A stretch of DNA of 29,968 bases from Cymbomonas tetramitiformis (taxonomy: Eukaryota > Chlorophyta > Pyramimonadophyceae > Pyramimonadales > Pyramimonadaceae). Location of the stretch: assembly GCA_001247695.2 (NCBI GenBank), contig LGRX02031219.1:1-29968 (forward strand), read 5' to 3'. How positions within the stretch are numbered: position 1 is the first letter of the stretch; each line of letters starts with the position of its first letter. Positions 18,489 through 27,650 of the stretch are shown piece by piece. The notes under the pieces were generated by a model. That model was not told where the DNA came from and ran no database searches. It saw only the letters and a list, made by a program, of their open reading frames with translations. The position numbers were made by a program, and so were the translations under genes.

Positions 18489-21400
18489 ATGGGCGAACAC
18501 ATTGCGAGGTCGGAGCCATACAAAATGAGGGAACCAGAGGAAGGACTTAAAAGTACGCCACCCTGGCTTGATGAGAGGTACAGGAACTACATGAGGGACA
18601 ACCAAAGCATAAGGCCGGACCAAACAAAGGTAAACCTAAGGGTTGACAAAGAAGCCTACCGGCAAGCGGTGAAGAAAATGAAAACCAACAAAGCGGCCGG
18701 GCCCATGGGGATACAAAATGAGATATTGAAACAGATGCCGGATAGATTCCATGACCAACTGTGTGAACTTATGGAGCTAATGTGGGAACACAGACACACT
18801 CCCCTACCGTGGAAAAAAGGCTACTTCTGCTTCCACCACAAACAGGGCGAGGTAACGAAGCAGAAAAACTACAGACCTATAGCACTGCTGGACTGCCTGT
18901 TCAAATTATATACCACAGTACTCACAAAAATGCTGGCTGACTTCTGTGAAATAAACGGCATGCTCTCGGAAGCACAGGAGGGCTCAAGGGAAAACCACAA
19001 CACAATGAAGCAACTCACCAGGGTAACTAATGCTATTGAAGACGCCAACCTCTCCAAAAGAAACCTACATGCAACCTACGTGGATTTTGAAAACGCGTAT
19101 GGGTCAGTTGACCACAAAAGACTGGTTATGACACTAAAACACCTAGGGGTGCCACCACAACTTACTGAAGCCGTTAGGGATATATTGGGCGAAAATGAGG
19201 AGGACTCCATGCAAATGAGAGCAAAGGTAGGGGACCAAGTCTCGGAAGAAGTGCCAATAAGAAGAGGGATTCTGCAAGGAGACAGCATGAGCCCACTACT
19301 ATTCATACTGTACCTGGAACCTCTCCTAAGATGGCTAGAGGTAGGGGACCACGGGTACCAGCACAAGTATGCGACCGACAAGGGGCTCAGAGGGGAGCTG
19401 AGAACCTCCTCAGGGGCGTTTGTAGACGACCTGATTATACTAACCAAATTAATGACAGGGATGGAACAACAGCTTGAGAAACTCTCGGCATTCGGAGACT
19501 GGAGCGGACTCAGAATAAACGAGGATAAAACAAAGATAACAGGGGTGGAGTATGGCAACAAAAATGTAAAAGAAGGCAGACACCAAGGGGTGAAATGCGG
19601 AAGTCGAACATTAAAGGTTCTCAAAGCCGGAGACACCTACAAATACCTGGGGGTCCTTCTCAATATGCTGGGGACATGGAAAGAGGAAAAAAGAAAGTCA
19701 CTACAGGAGCTCAAGCGAAGAATAGACGCACTACTGGCCACCCCCCTCACACAAAGACAAAAAGAGTACTCCCTGAAGTCGGCCATATTAGGAAAATTCA
19801 AATACGGGCTCCACCTCGGGATATACACACGAGGTGAAATACAGCAGGCTGAAAACCAGCTGGGGGCCGCGATGAAAAGAATATACGGGCTTCCGGCGAA
19901 CGGCACACCCAATGAACTAAACACGGAGGAAAAAGAGGAATATGGACTGGGACTCCAGTCCCTACAGGCAGTATATGCACAGGAAGTCTACATGGGATTG
20001 GCAGGGGCTGTTCAAAGTGAAGAAGACAAGGGAGTCCAAATGGGGTATGGCAAAAGGGAGAGAAACCTCCTAACCAGACAAAGAATGTCGCAAGTCAGCA
20101 GGTCCACAGCCGGACTACTGGAAAAACACTTCGAAGAAAGAGGACACAGCAGCACAAGGAGCAAGCTAAAAATGGGACTACAAACACAAACAAACACGCT
20201 GAGGAAAATGAATGCTCTGAATGAATATGGGATACACGTAAAAGGGGTAGGGAGCCATATGCAGGAACTGGCTAAAGAAACACTACCTATAATGAGACAG
20301 CTGGGAAAGGCCAAAAGGGTATACACAAACGCGGAGATGGAGGGCACCACCAGAACCACCAAGCACCTTAGGAGAATGGACACGGAATACAGAGACCCAC
20401 AGTCGCAGCCTGCGACGACAGGCTCTGAAAAAATGGGGGCAGTAAATGTAATACAGGAAACGAAAACTCAGCAAGCTACTAAGCAAATAAATTTTACCAA
20501 AATGCTGACACTATTCAGAAACTACCCGGACCTCAAAAACCTAACCACAGCAGATGGGAAAAGTGCTATACCAATAAAAACACTAAAGGCAACAGGTGGA
20601 AGAAAACACGACAACAAGACGGCAACCAAAATAGCACAAGGCATGATGCACTTATACCCATACATTTGCGAGGCACAGCCCAACGACATTAAAAAACCAG
20701 GGGACCATTGGGACCATGTGTGGAACAGAAGGTTAAAACCAGAATACATACAGGAACGGAAAACAGGAGAGCTAGAGAGATACACCAAAAGTACGGTAAG
20801 CATGGAAAACATAAGCGACTGGCCGGCGCAAATAAAGACACTACATGAGGCTGGAAATAGCCTGAAGAACATATTGCAACTACTGTCCATGTACCCGCTG
20901 GCTAACCAAACAAAACACTTCGAACAGGCAGATGTGGAATGGACGGAACAGGAGAAGGAAACTCTGGGCATAGAAACTAACCAGGAGAAGGAGGAAGATG
21001 ATGTAATGACTACAAGAAACCCACGGGGAAGAATAAAGAGGAAGACAGAGCAACGAGACAGAGACCAGTGGTCAACACAAGAGGACCAAATGGACACGCT
21101 AGAACAAGAGGGAACCTATACGCCCGCCAGGATACTGGCAAGTAGACAGTACCTGCAAAACTACACTGATGCGACTTCGAAAGTAACACAATACGAAATA
21201 CGGTGGACCGACAGCGAAGGAAGGGAACAAACGACGTGGAGCACAGAAGAAACAGTGAGAACACACCTGCTCAAACACAACCCCTCCTCAGACCACGAAT
21301 GGCAGAACCTTGTGGAGGAATGGGAGAATGGCAAAAGAAACAAACAGACCAAACGTGAACCTGTTGAAGAAATACTGGCAGGACAACCAAACGGTGAACA

Positions 21401-24400
21401 GAGATACTGGAAACATGTAACACACCTGGAAATATGCACAAGGGAAACGAACCCGGACCAAGACATTAGGCACACTCCAGGAACAAAAGACAGGCAACTA
21501 TGCACGGAAGGTGACACCACCTACTGCTACGAGCCGGATGGGGGCCTTATAGGCACACTGAGCACAGTAAAAGTTAGAGAATTATACGACAGATACGCCG
21601 AGGCGGTGGGGGACAGCACGGCACAACGACCAACAGAAAAACAACTGGCCAAAAGACTCAAACTGAGTGTAGAACACAAAATACAAGTCAACACCTTCGA
21701 GGAGGAAATTGCACAATTACTGATAAGGTACTCTAGTAAAGCAGAATTGAAACATAGAAAACGGAACCTCCAAAACCACTGGACATTCCCCCCGGAAATG
21801 ATGGAGGCGGTGCACACAGCCATGGGAGTCCAAACAGAGGTGTTCGCCTCGCCACTCAATGTACACAAAAACACTAAAACATACTACTCACAATACCCAA
21901 GAGACTCGGTATTTGGGGCTGTAGGCTCGGCATGGGAAGAGCAATGGGAAAAACTGGGGTCATACCAATTCAACCCGGAGTATACAGCAGGGGACCTCTA
22001 CAAGGCACTGAAAAAGGCAATTAACTCCACAAAAACAGCAGAACCCGTCCTAGGGGTAGGGATATACCCCACATATGCTAAAAGCCCGTATAGGAAACTA
22101 CTAAACAAGCACATGGGATACAGAGTGCATGAGCTGCTTGAGATAAAGGAAGGACAGTTCACCTTCCTGCCACCTGACCACTGGATGCAAGGGAACCTAC
22201 AAAAACCCAAACAATGTAACTGGAACATGAGAATACTGATAGTAGCGAATGCGGCAGGATGGAGTAAATACTGCCCGGACGCACTTAAAACCCACGACAT
22301 ATTCAGCGAGGCCCTCCTCAAATGCCCGCAAAGCAAAGTCAGGACGATAGGCAGAGCATGCTACATGCACAGGCCTCTTACCCTTAGGGATGCAGACAGG
22401 CAGCCTAGGTCAATTACTGAATGGGAGAAGGATTGCGTCATAGACCCAGCGCCATGGACAAACCATGAACTACCGGTTATACAAGCAATGCCAAGCGGCC
22501 ACCTGGGAAACTACGTAGAGGAAATAATTGACCGCTGGATGGAAGACAGGAAAAAAGAAGGGGAGCACAGAGGAGGGGACAGGGGACCGAGGCCAATAAC
22601 TATGGACGTACTAAGAGCCAACACTACGTGGAGCAGAGAGGAAATAAACAGGGATGCACTAAGAAGATGGGCACTACAGTTTACGTGCCCAGACACAGCA
22701 GAAGAAGACATAAAAGGGGACCAATGGCTGCAATGGGAAAGGGGTGCGGTAGAGAAAGCCGAACTACCACCAAAGAGCCAGTGGGACAACCACGGGAAAG
22801 GATACCCAGAGCCCCATAGGAGGCATAACAAAAATGATATGGTCTACACAGATGGCAGCCAAAGAAAAGTCAGAAAGGAAAACGGGGAAGTCGAGGAAGT
22901 AACGGCGGCAGGAGTCTGGGACCCAAGAGGGGAACGAGCAACGAACCACATGCAAAGATGGATTGGACGCTGCCAAACTGTTAACAGGGCGGAGCTCACT
23001 GCCATATATATGGCACTAACACTAGATTCAAACTCGGGAGAGGAAAAAGTCAGCATATGCACGGATAGCCTAACCTCCCTCTACCAAATACAAACCATGA
23101 AAAGAAGGCCACACACGCTGGAAAGACATGTACACAGGGACATACTGTGGAAAATAATGAAACAAATACAAATGCTAAATAGGGAAGGAACAAAGGTGGC
23201 CCTATATAAGGTTAAAGCGCATGTGGGAATACATGGGAACGAAATGGCGGACGAGGTGGCGAAAAAGGCCTGTGAAGAAGGGGAATACGGCCTTAACCAC
23301 GACAACACGGATACAGTAATGCTACTGGCAATAAGTGAGGACACAGGTAGACAACTAGAAGGACACCAAGCAGTACTCAACCATGTAACAAAAAAGGTAA
23401 GGGAAGCGAAAATGACGGGGGAAACAAACATAATACAAAGGCTAAAAAGGAAACTAGAAACCGGACCCGAAGAATGGGAGACCAAAAGACAACGAATTGA
23501 GAGGGTGGAGGCAGAATATGCACAGAAAAGTCGGGAGCCTACAGAAATAGAAATAGCAGAAGCCTGGACAGACACCTGGCCAGACGAACCAGAATGGCAA
23601 CATGAGCAGGAAGAGGCACTGGAACTCCAGAGGACGGAACGACAGGAGGAGGAACTACTAAGACAGGAGCAGCAAGTACAAACAGCGCAACAAGCCAAAC
23701 AAAAGAGGGGTTACAGGCAAGAGAGCACACAAGAAACAGAACTGAACGAGGAAGAGTCAGGGGAGACAAAAACAATACGGAAAGAGGAGGCATTAGGACA
23801 TGGAACAAGACAAAAGCGAATAAGAACCCGAAACCAGACAGAACCCGACCAACCAGCCCTAAGGGAAGTTGCAGGGCAAAGAAAAGCTCAAGGAAAAGTT
23901 GCAAGGGGGCGAACGCAGGCACCAAAGCTGCCAGAGGGACAGAACAAAGACGTGGCAACACAAGAGGACACTGCAGCCGAGCTCAGCGAAATGGTCCAAC
24001 AACAGGATGAAGCACAGGAAGAATGGAGAGCACTCCAAGAAATGGCACAGCAACAGGAAGCAGCGCAACAGGAAGTACGAGCGAGGGAATGGAGGAGGAC
24101 CTCGATAGAAAAAATACTGACAGCGACAAGAGAAAAACCAGAAAAGCACATGCAGCACTTAAAAGGAGACAAAGCTATGCATAAGCTCTCTAATGGATAC
24201 TGGAAGAAAGGAACAGAATACCTAAACGAGCATGATGTGACAGTCCTGCTAAGATGCCGGGCAAACAAGCTACCGGCGGGACCGTACAAGAAACAGCAAG
24301 GAGGGGGAAGGGCGCAAAAATGCAAATGCTGCGGGATGCCCAGACAAGTGAATGCGGGAGGCTTCATACGCACAGCTCATGTGCTAGGAGGATGCACGGA

Positions 24401-25034
24401 AAGGGAAATAAGGAACATGATAATAAGCAGGTCGGATGAGACCACCAAAATGATAGCAAAAGCAATTAGCAAAGGCAGGAAAGGAGGATGTGTAATAAGA
24501 ACACATGCGGGGAAAAAAGGGAAGGGAATGAACAATGGGAGACCAATAGAAGACTTCCTGCTCACAAGGGGGCAATGCAGACTGGACGGACGAAACACAC
24601 CAGCACCAGAACACGGAAAGGACACCATACCACACTATGTAGACATAGTAATGCTTGAGGGAACCGAGAAGGGGAACGAGCAGCCTGGGTACACACACCA
24701 AAAGGCAATGGCAGAAGCGGGTCACATACATCTGATAGAGGTAACGTACACAGATGAAATGAGCTGGGAGGAAGCACTGAAGACAAAGTACACAAAATAC
24801 ACACCGCTGGTAAAGCTACTGGAACTATATGGGCACAAAGTGACACTACACGTGATGGTATTCGGCAACACGGGAACGATATATGAGCACACGGAAAAAA
24901 TACTGACTAAACATTTAGGATTTGACAAACAGGAAGCCCTGCACCTACTCAGGAAAGTACATGACCTAGCCACTGGATACGCAGTAAGCCTTAATAGACT
25001 ATATAGGAAAAAAGCAGACAAGGAACCTGACTAG
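18489..25034 (+). CDS. Element B polyprotein part 2: RT, chromo-like, PCIF1-like methyltransferase region, RNase H, RLE
   Basis: This continues the frame of part 1 after one TAA; the frame is open from 18402 and the first ATG is 18489. Reverse transcriptase: motif A D199 (YVDFENAYGSVDH), motif B (RRGILQGDSMSPLLF), motif C FVDD at 311-314, and YKYLGV near 385. A chromodomain-like segment lies at about 877-935 (PARILASRQ, YEIRWTD, TTWSTEETV). Residues 1090-1290 resemble the PCIF1/CAPAM adenine methyltransferase fold: EVFASPLN (1118-1124), FGAVGS (1142-1147), FNPEY (N1162). RNase H has D1455 (YTDGS), E1502 (NRAELTA), D1526 (CTDSLTS) and D1588 (HGNEMADEVAKKA). A Gln/Glu-rich coiled coil (1700-1880) precedes a zinc finger C1945, C1948, H1964, C1969 and a restriction-like endonuclease with D2052 (YVDIVML), E2084 (LIEVTYT) and KYTKY. 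RT, RNase H and RLE are secure; the chromo and methyltransferase calls are by motif only. Confidence 0.9.
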   Translation: MGEHIARSEPYKMREPEEGLKSTPPWLDERYRNYMRDNQSIRPDQTKVNLRVDKEAYRQAVKKMKTNKAAGPMGIQNEILKQMPDRFHDQLCELMELMWEHRHTPLPWKKGYFCFHHKQGEVTKQKNYRPIALLDCLFKLYTTVLTKMLADFCEINGMLSEAQEGSRENHNTMKQLTRVTNAIEDANLSKRNLHATYVDFENAYGSVDHKRLVMTLKHLGVPPQLTEAVRDILGENEEDSMQMRAKVGDQVSEEVPIRRGILQGDSMSPLLFILYLEPLLRWLEVGDHGYQHKYATDKGLRGELRTSSGAFVDDLIILTKLMTGMEQQLEKLSAFGDWSGLRINEDKTKITGVEYGNKNVKEGRHQGVKCGSRTLKVLKAGDTYKYLGVLLNMLGTWKEEKRKSLQELKRRIDALLATPLTQRQKEYSLKSAILGKFKYGLHLGIYTRGEIQQAENQLGAAMKRIYGLPANGTPNELNTEEKEEYGLGLQSLQAVYAQEVYMGLAGAVQSEEDKGVQMGYGKRERNLLTRQRMSQVSRSTAGLLEKHFEERGHSSTRSKLKMGLQTQTNTLRKMNALNEYGIHVKGVGSHMQELAKETLPIMRQLGKAKRVYTNAEMEGTTRTTKHLRRMDTEYRDPQSQPATTGSEKMGAVNVIQETKTQQATKQINFTKMLTLFRNYPDLKNLTTADGKSAIPIKTLKATGGRKHDNKTATKIAQGMMHLYPYICEAQPNDIKKPGDHWDHVWNRRLKPEYIQERKTGELERYTKSTVSMENISDWPAQIKTLHEAGNSLKNILQLLSMYPLANQTKHFEQADVEWTEQEKETLGIETNQEKEEDDVMTTRNPRGRIKRKTEQRDRDQWSTQEDQMDTLEQEGTYTPARILASRQYLQNYTDATSKVTQYEIRWTDSEGREQTTWSTEETVRTHLLKHNPSSDHEWQNLVEEWENGKRNKQTKREPVEEILAGQPNGEQRYWKHVTHLEICTRETNPDQDIRHTPGTKDRQLCTEGDTTYCYEPDGGLIGTLSTVKVRELYDRYAEAVGDSTAQRPTEKQLAKRLKLSVEHKIQVNTFEEEIAQLLIRYSSKAELKHRKRNLQNHWTFPPEMMEAVHTAMGVQTEVFASPLNVHKNTKTYYSQYPRDSVFGAVGSAWEEQWEKLGSYQFNPEYTAGDLYKALKKAINSTKTAEPVLGVGIYPTYAKSPYRKLLNKHMGYRVHELLEIKEGQFTFLPPDHWMQGNLQKPKQCNWNMRILIVANAAGWSKYCPDALKTHDIFSEALLKCPQSKVRTIGRACYMHRPLTLRDADRQPRSITEWEKDCVIDPAPWTNHELPVIQAMPSGHLGNYVEEIIDRWMEDRKKEGEHRGGDRGPRPITMDVLRANTTWSREEINRDALRRWALQFTCPDTAEEDIKGDQWLQWERGAVEKAELPPKSQWDNHGKGYPEPHRRHNKNDMVYTDGSQRKVRKENGEVEEVTAAGVWDPRGERATNHMQRWIGRCQTVNRAELTAIYMALTLDSNSGEEKVSICTDSLTSLYQIQTMKRRPHTLERHVHRDILWKIMKQIQMLNREGTKVALYKVKAHVGIHGNEMADEVAKKACEEGEYGLNHDNTDTVMLLAISEDTGRQLEGHQAVLNHVTKKVREAKMTGETNIIQRLKRKLETGPEEWETKRQRIERVEAEYAQKSREPTEIEIAEAWTDTWPDEPEWQHEQEEALELQRTERQEEELLRQEQQVQTAQQAKQKRGYRQESTQETELNEEESGETKTIRKEEALGHGTRQKRIRTRNQTEPDQPALREVAGQRKAQGKVARGRTQAPKLPEGQNKDVATQEDTAAELSEMVQQQDEAQEEWRALQEMAQQQEAAQQEVRAREWRRTSIEKILTATREKPEKHMQHLKGDKAMHKLSNGYWKKGTEYLNEHDVTVLLRCRANKLPAGPYKKQQGGGRAQKCKCCGMPRQVNAGGFIRTAHVLGGCTEREIRNMIISRSDETTKMIAKAISKGRKGGCVIRTHAGKKGKGMNNGRPIEDFLLTRGQCRLDGRNTPAPEHGKDTIPHYVDIVMLEGTEKGNEQPGYTHQKAMAEAGHIHLIEVTYTDEMSWEEALKTKYTKYTPLVKLLELYGHKVTLHVMVFGNTGTIYEHTEKILTKHLGFDKQEALHLLRKVHDLATGYAVSLNRLYRKKADKEPD

Positions 25035-25112
25035 GAAAAAAGAAGTGAGAGTCGAGGGGACTCACAAAGCCCCACACCCCGTTCAAGGGTGTCTATTTTT
25101 CTTTTTCTTTTT
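25035..25112 (+). other. Element B 3' UTR with hairpin and pyrimidine-rich tail
   Basis: The 78 bases after the TAG stop hold a possible gagtc/gactc hairpin and a clearer one, acaccc (25074-25079) and gggtgt (25087-25092) around a 7-base loop. A T-rich tail with two single C interruptions (25093-25112) follows, directly before the target duplication. In several LINEs a 3' stem-loop is the recognition site for the element's own reverse transcriptase, and this hairpin is placed for that role. The tail is pyrimidine-rich rather than poly-A. Confidence 0.65.
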
Positions 25113-25128
25113 TGTCTAGTTGGTCACT
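25113..25128. repeat. Right target-site duplication of element B (16 bp)
   Basis: Exact copy of 9969-9984. The first T could instead belong to the T-rich tail of the LINE, in which case the duplication is 15 bp. Confidence 0.92.
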
Positions 25129-25190
25129 ATAATGTCACATTTCTTGCGGAACCGCGTAACGACCCCGTTACGCGCCAAAAGCGTAGGGTT

Positions 25191-25229
25191 GGTTTACCCA
25201 CCGTAACAGCGTGTTACGGTGGGTAAACC
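25191..25229. repeat. 18-bp-arm inverted repeat near right end of TIR element
   Basis: Arms ggtttacccaccgtaaca (25191-25208) and its exact reverse complement (25212-25229) are separated by gcg. The palindrome sits 8 bp inside the right 13-bp terminal repeat (25238-25250). Its core, tacggtgggt, is also the arm of the palindrome at the left end. Confidence 0.9.
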
Positions 25230-25252
25230 CACCAATCTGGCAATAGACACAA

Positions 25253-27034
25253 GGCCCTTGCCATGCCAGCAACGTCATTCTCCTTGACAAGTCGATCAAG
25301 TCGAGTGCGGCAACTTGCCCGACCGGAGGCCCGGAGGAGGCGGATGTGTCTGGTGGTATCGATGCGGGCCCGCCCGGCGCACACGCGGAGGCGGCGGAGC
25401 CAGCGCCGGAGATCTTCCTGGCGGCACCGGCGGGGGAGCGAGAGGGGCGCGGGAAGGGGAACGGAGGAATCCGTCTGCAAGTTCCGAGCACGTCGTTGAA
25501 GGCGCTCCGCTGCCTGAAGGCGTCCGCGACGGATAAGGTTATGGCGTGCCAAGACCGGGCTGAAATTAAGCCCCTTGTGGCATAGGGACTGCACAAGCCG
25601 GAGAGCGTTGTGTGCCTTGGTCCACTGGGTGATGGCGGTGCCCGATTTGCGTGAGGAGAGAGACTTGATGTGGGCGACCGTGGTGCCAGCAACCTCCCCG
25701 ATGGCTCTCGTCACAGCACTCATTGCAGCCTCAGTCATCCTCCCAAGGGCAGCCCGAACGGCCGCCGACCGAGCACCCTCGCTGCACATGGCGAGAAGGG
25801 AGGCGCACCACTCCACACAAAGATTTTGGGAGAGCCGGGACGCCAGGGGGGCAGCATCCAGTGCTCGCTCGACATCAAGCATGAAGGGAGAGGACCCATC
25901 AGAACCTTTCCGCACCTCGTCCGCCGCCTCAAAGAACTTCCGCCAGAGTGCTGCTTTCTTCACAAAGTCGGGGGCCTCCACCCCGATGTCGATCCCAAAG
26001 ATATCAACGAGGACCACTGAGTAATCCGAGGCAAGCTGGTGGTGGTGATGGATCGCGGAGCACACCCCAGTGACTCGGGGGTCAGACCGGAGGAGGATGT
26101 AGTCCAAGCGGTTTGCCCCGCCCTGGAGGGTCGAGCGGGTAGTGAGCACCGCTTGTGGGTGGTGGGCACGAAGCACGTCGGTGAAGCCAAGGTCAAGCAG
26201 CTTCTGCAAGAGGGAGGACTCGCGTGCCCTAGCCCCAGTGCCAACAGAGTCAAGGAGGGGGTCCACAACAGCATTAAAATCCCCCCCAAGGACAACCAGG
26301 AGTTGTTGATCCGCCGCCTCTTCAACCACCTGTCGAGCGCGCTCAGTAAGCAGGGCCTCCTTGTGGCGGTCGTCTTGGGACAAGCTCGTGGTGCCACCTG
26401 AGAGGCCGTAGAGAGCGCCAAAGCAAATGGAGCGCCTGTCAGTCGAGGGGGCGCCGTCTTCCCTTCTCGAGGTCCATTCAGAGGTGATGGTGACAAAGGC
26501 AGCCCGGCCTTCGCCGCCCACTGAGATAAGCTTCGGGTTGGAAGCGAGCGTGCCCAGCTTATAGGCCACGAGTGCACCCCCATGCCTCTGGACGTTGCCC
26601 ACCGCGGTGAAGCCATGCTCCGAGAGACCCCTCACAAACGCGCGCAGGTGAGCGTCAGTGCCAAAGCCGCACTCACTAGCTAGGCACGTGTCCACGCCCA
26701 TGTCAGAAAGATACTCCCCAAGCCAGTTGCCTTGCGCATGGGGGTCCATCATCTTGGCCCGGGAGGCGAGGTTGATCGATACCACTCGGTGGGCAGAAGT
26801 TGCCTTACGACTTAAGTCGTGTCCCACAAAGTTGCCACACCTGGGGGGGGTGTCCACAAACTCCAGGGCGGCGCCGTCCCGCAGAAAGGGGAGCGCCTCC
26901 GCCGAGGCCTCCCGGAGGAGCGCCCGGGCAGCAAGGGAGGAGGCCTCGGACATATCCTCCCCCCATAGGGCTGACGAGAGGGAGTCAACGAGGGAGCTCC
27001 CACCATGCGGGTGGCCCTGGGAGGAGGAAGAGGT
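25253..27034 (-). pseudogene. Element A copy 2, EEP endonuclease portion, catalytic His replaced
   Basis: This is the middle block of copy 2, equal to 1813-3593 of copy 1. The open frame runs from an ATG at 27046 supplied by the MITE end down to a stop at 25214 inside the TIR element. It has the endonuclease motifs SINLAS, ASECGFG, GGDFNAV and RLDYIL, but the terminal SDH motif reads SDY (codon at 26021-26023), so the catalytic His is Tyr and nicking activity is doubtful. It has five Gs at 25432-25436 where copy 1 has four, and here the endonuclease frame runs on without a shift into the reverse transcriptase linker (MCAGRAR-like region, LVKENDVAGMARAL). That shows the ancestral layout was one continuous polyprotein. 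Confidence 0.88.
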
Positions 27035-27650
27035 TAAGGCTGGCATTTTACCGGGTAAAGGATTTTCGGCCTTGGTAATACCGGTAAAATTACCGGTAAT
27101 ACTTTACTGGGTAATACCGTGGTAATACCGACGTGCGAGGGACTCTCAAAACCTTGCCCACGAGGCCATTCTCTCTACACACACTTTTGCACACTGCCCC
27201 CACGAGGCCATTCTCTCTACACACACTTTTGCGCACTGCCCCCACGAGGACATTATCTATACACACACTTTTGCGCTCTGCCCCAAATGTCCGATTCCGA
27301 CATTTTTAAATGGGTATGGCACCGCCACGCAGGCCCGTCAACGAAAATGTTGAGTAAAGTTTCGATGAGACGAATTCACGGAACCACTACCCATGGATGG
27401 CGGCTGGTAACCTGGTATGGTAGTCACGGATTCATGGTAACACAGGGGTAAAATGGGGTAAAATCGCGATTCCAGGTGGTAATACCGATGGTAATACCAA
27501 AATGGTATTACCAATGGTAAAGGATTTTGGGAATTTGGCACTTTACCACACTAGAGCATGGTAAAGGATTATGGGCCTTGGTATTACCGGTAAAATTACC
27601 GGGTAATACCGGTAAAGGTATTACCAGTGGTAAAACCAGTGCCAGCCTTA
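27035..27650. mobile_element. hAT-like MITE inserted in element A copy 2
   Basis: The 616-bp element begins taaggctggca and ends with the exact reverse complement tgccagcctta. It is flanked by the 8-bp duplication gaagaggt (27027-27034 and 27651-27658), present once in copy 1 (3586-3593). An 8-bp target duplication with short terminal repeats is characteristic of the hAT superfamily. The subterminal regions are crowded with ggtaatacc, ttaccggtaa and ggtaaag words in both orientations, as expected for transposase-binding sites. It encodes no transposase, so it is non-autonomous. Confidence 0.9.
27157..27282. repeat. Three 42-bp tandem units inside the MITE
   Basis: cacgaggccatt or its variant cacgaggacatt starts at 27159, 27201 and 27243, exactly 42 bp apart. 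Each unit continues with ctctctacacacac (tatctatacacacac in the third), ttttgc and ctgcc. The array sits near the middle of the MITE. Confidence 0.9.

Larger units (their letters stand above)
9985..25112 (+). mobile_element. Element B: giant Dualen/RandI-like non-LTR retrotransposon
   Basis: The 15,128-bp plus-strand element is bounded by 16-bp target duplications. It has a 5' leader of about 260 bp and one giant reading frame broken by a single TAA. After a short 3' untranslated region with a hairpin it ends in a pyrimidine-rich tail. It encodes both an APE endonuclease upstream of the reverse transcriptase and a zinc-finger plus restriction-like endonuclease downstream of RNase H. That double-endonuclease layout is the hallmark of the Dualen (RandI) group. 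It is very long for a LINE, most of which are 4-8 kb. Nearly complete open frames and matching target duplications indicate a recent insertion. Confidence 0.92.
9037..25250. mobile_element. TIR-bounded DNA element (about 1.1 kb) carrying a nested 15-kb LINE
   Basis: The block starts gtgtctattgcca (9037-9049) and ends with the exact reverse complement at 25238-25250. It is flanked by AA on both sides (9035-9036 and 25251-25252), where uninterrupted copy 1 has a single AA (1811-1812). This indicates a cut-and-paste type element with a 2-bp target duplication. Removing the nested LINE and one copy of its duplication leaves roughly 1,070 bp (9037-9984 plus 25129-25250). No transposase is recognisable, so it looks non-autonomous. 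Both ends carry palindromes built on the word tacggtgggt. The superfamily is unclear: Tc1/mariner would duplicate TA rather than AA. Confidence 0.8.
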
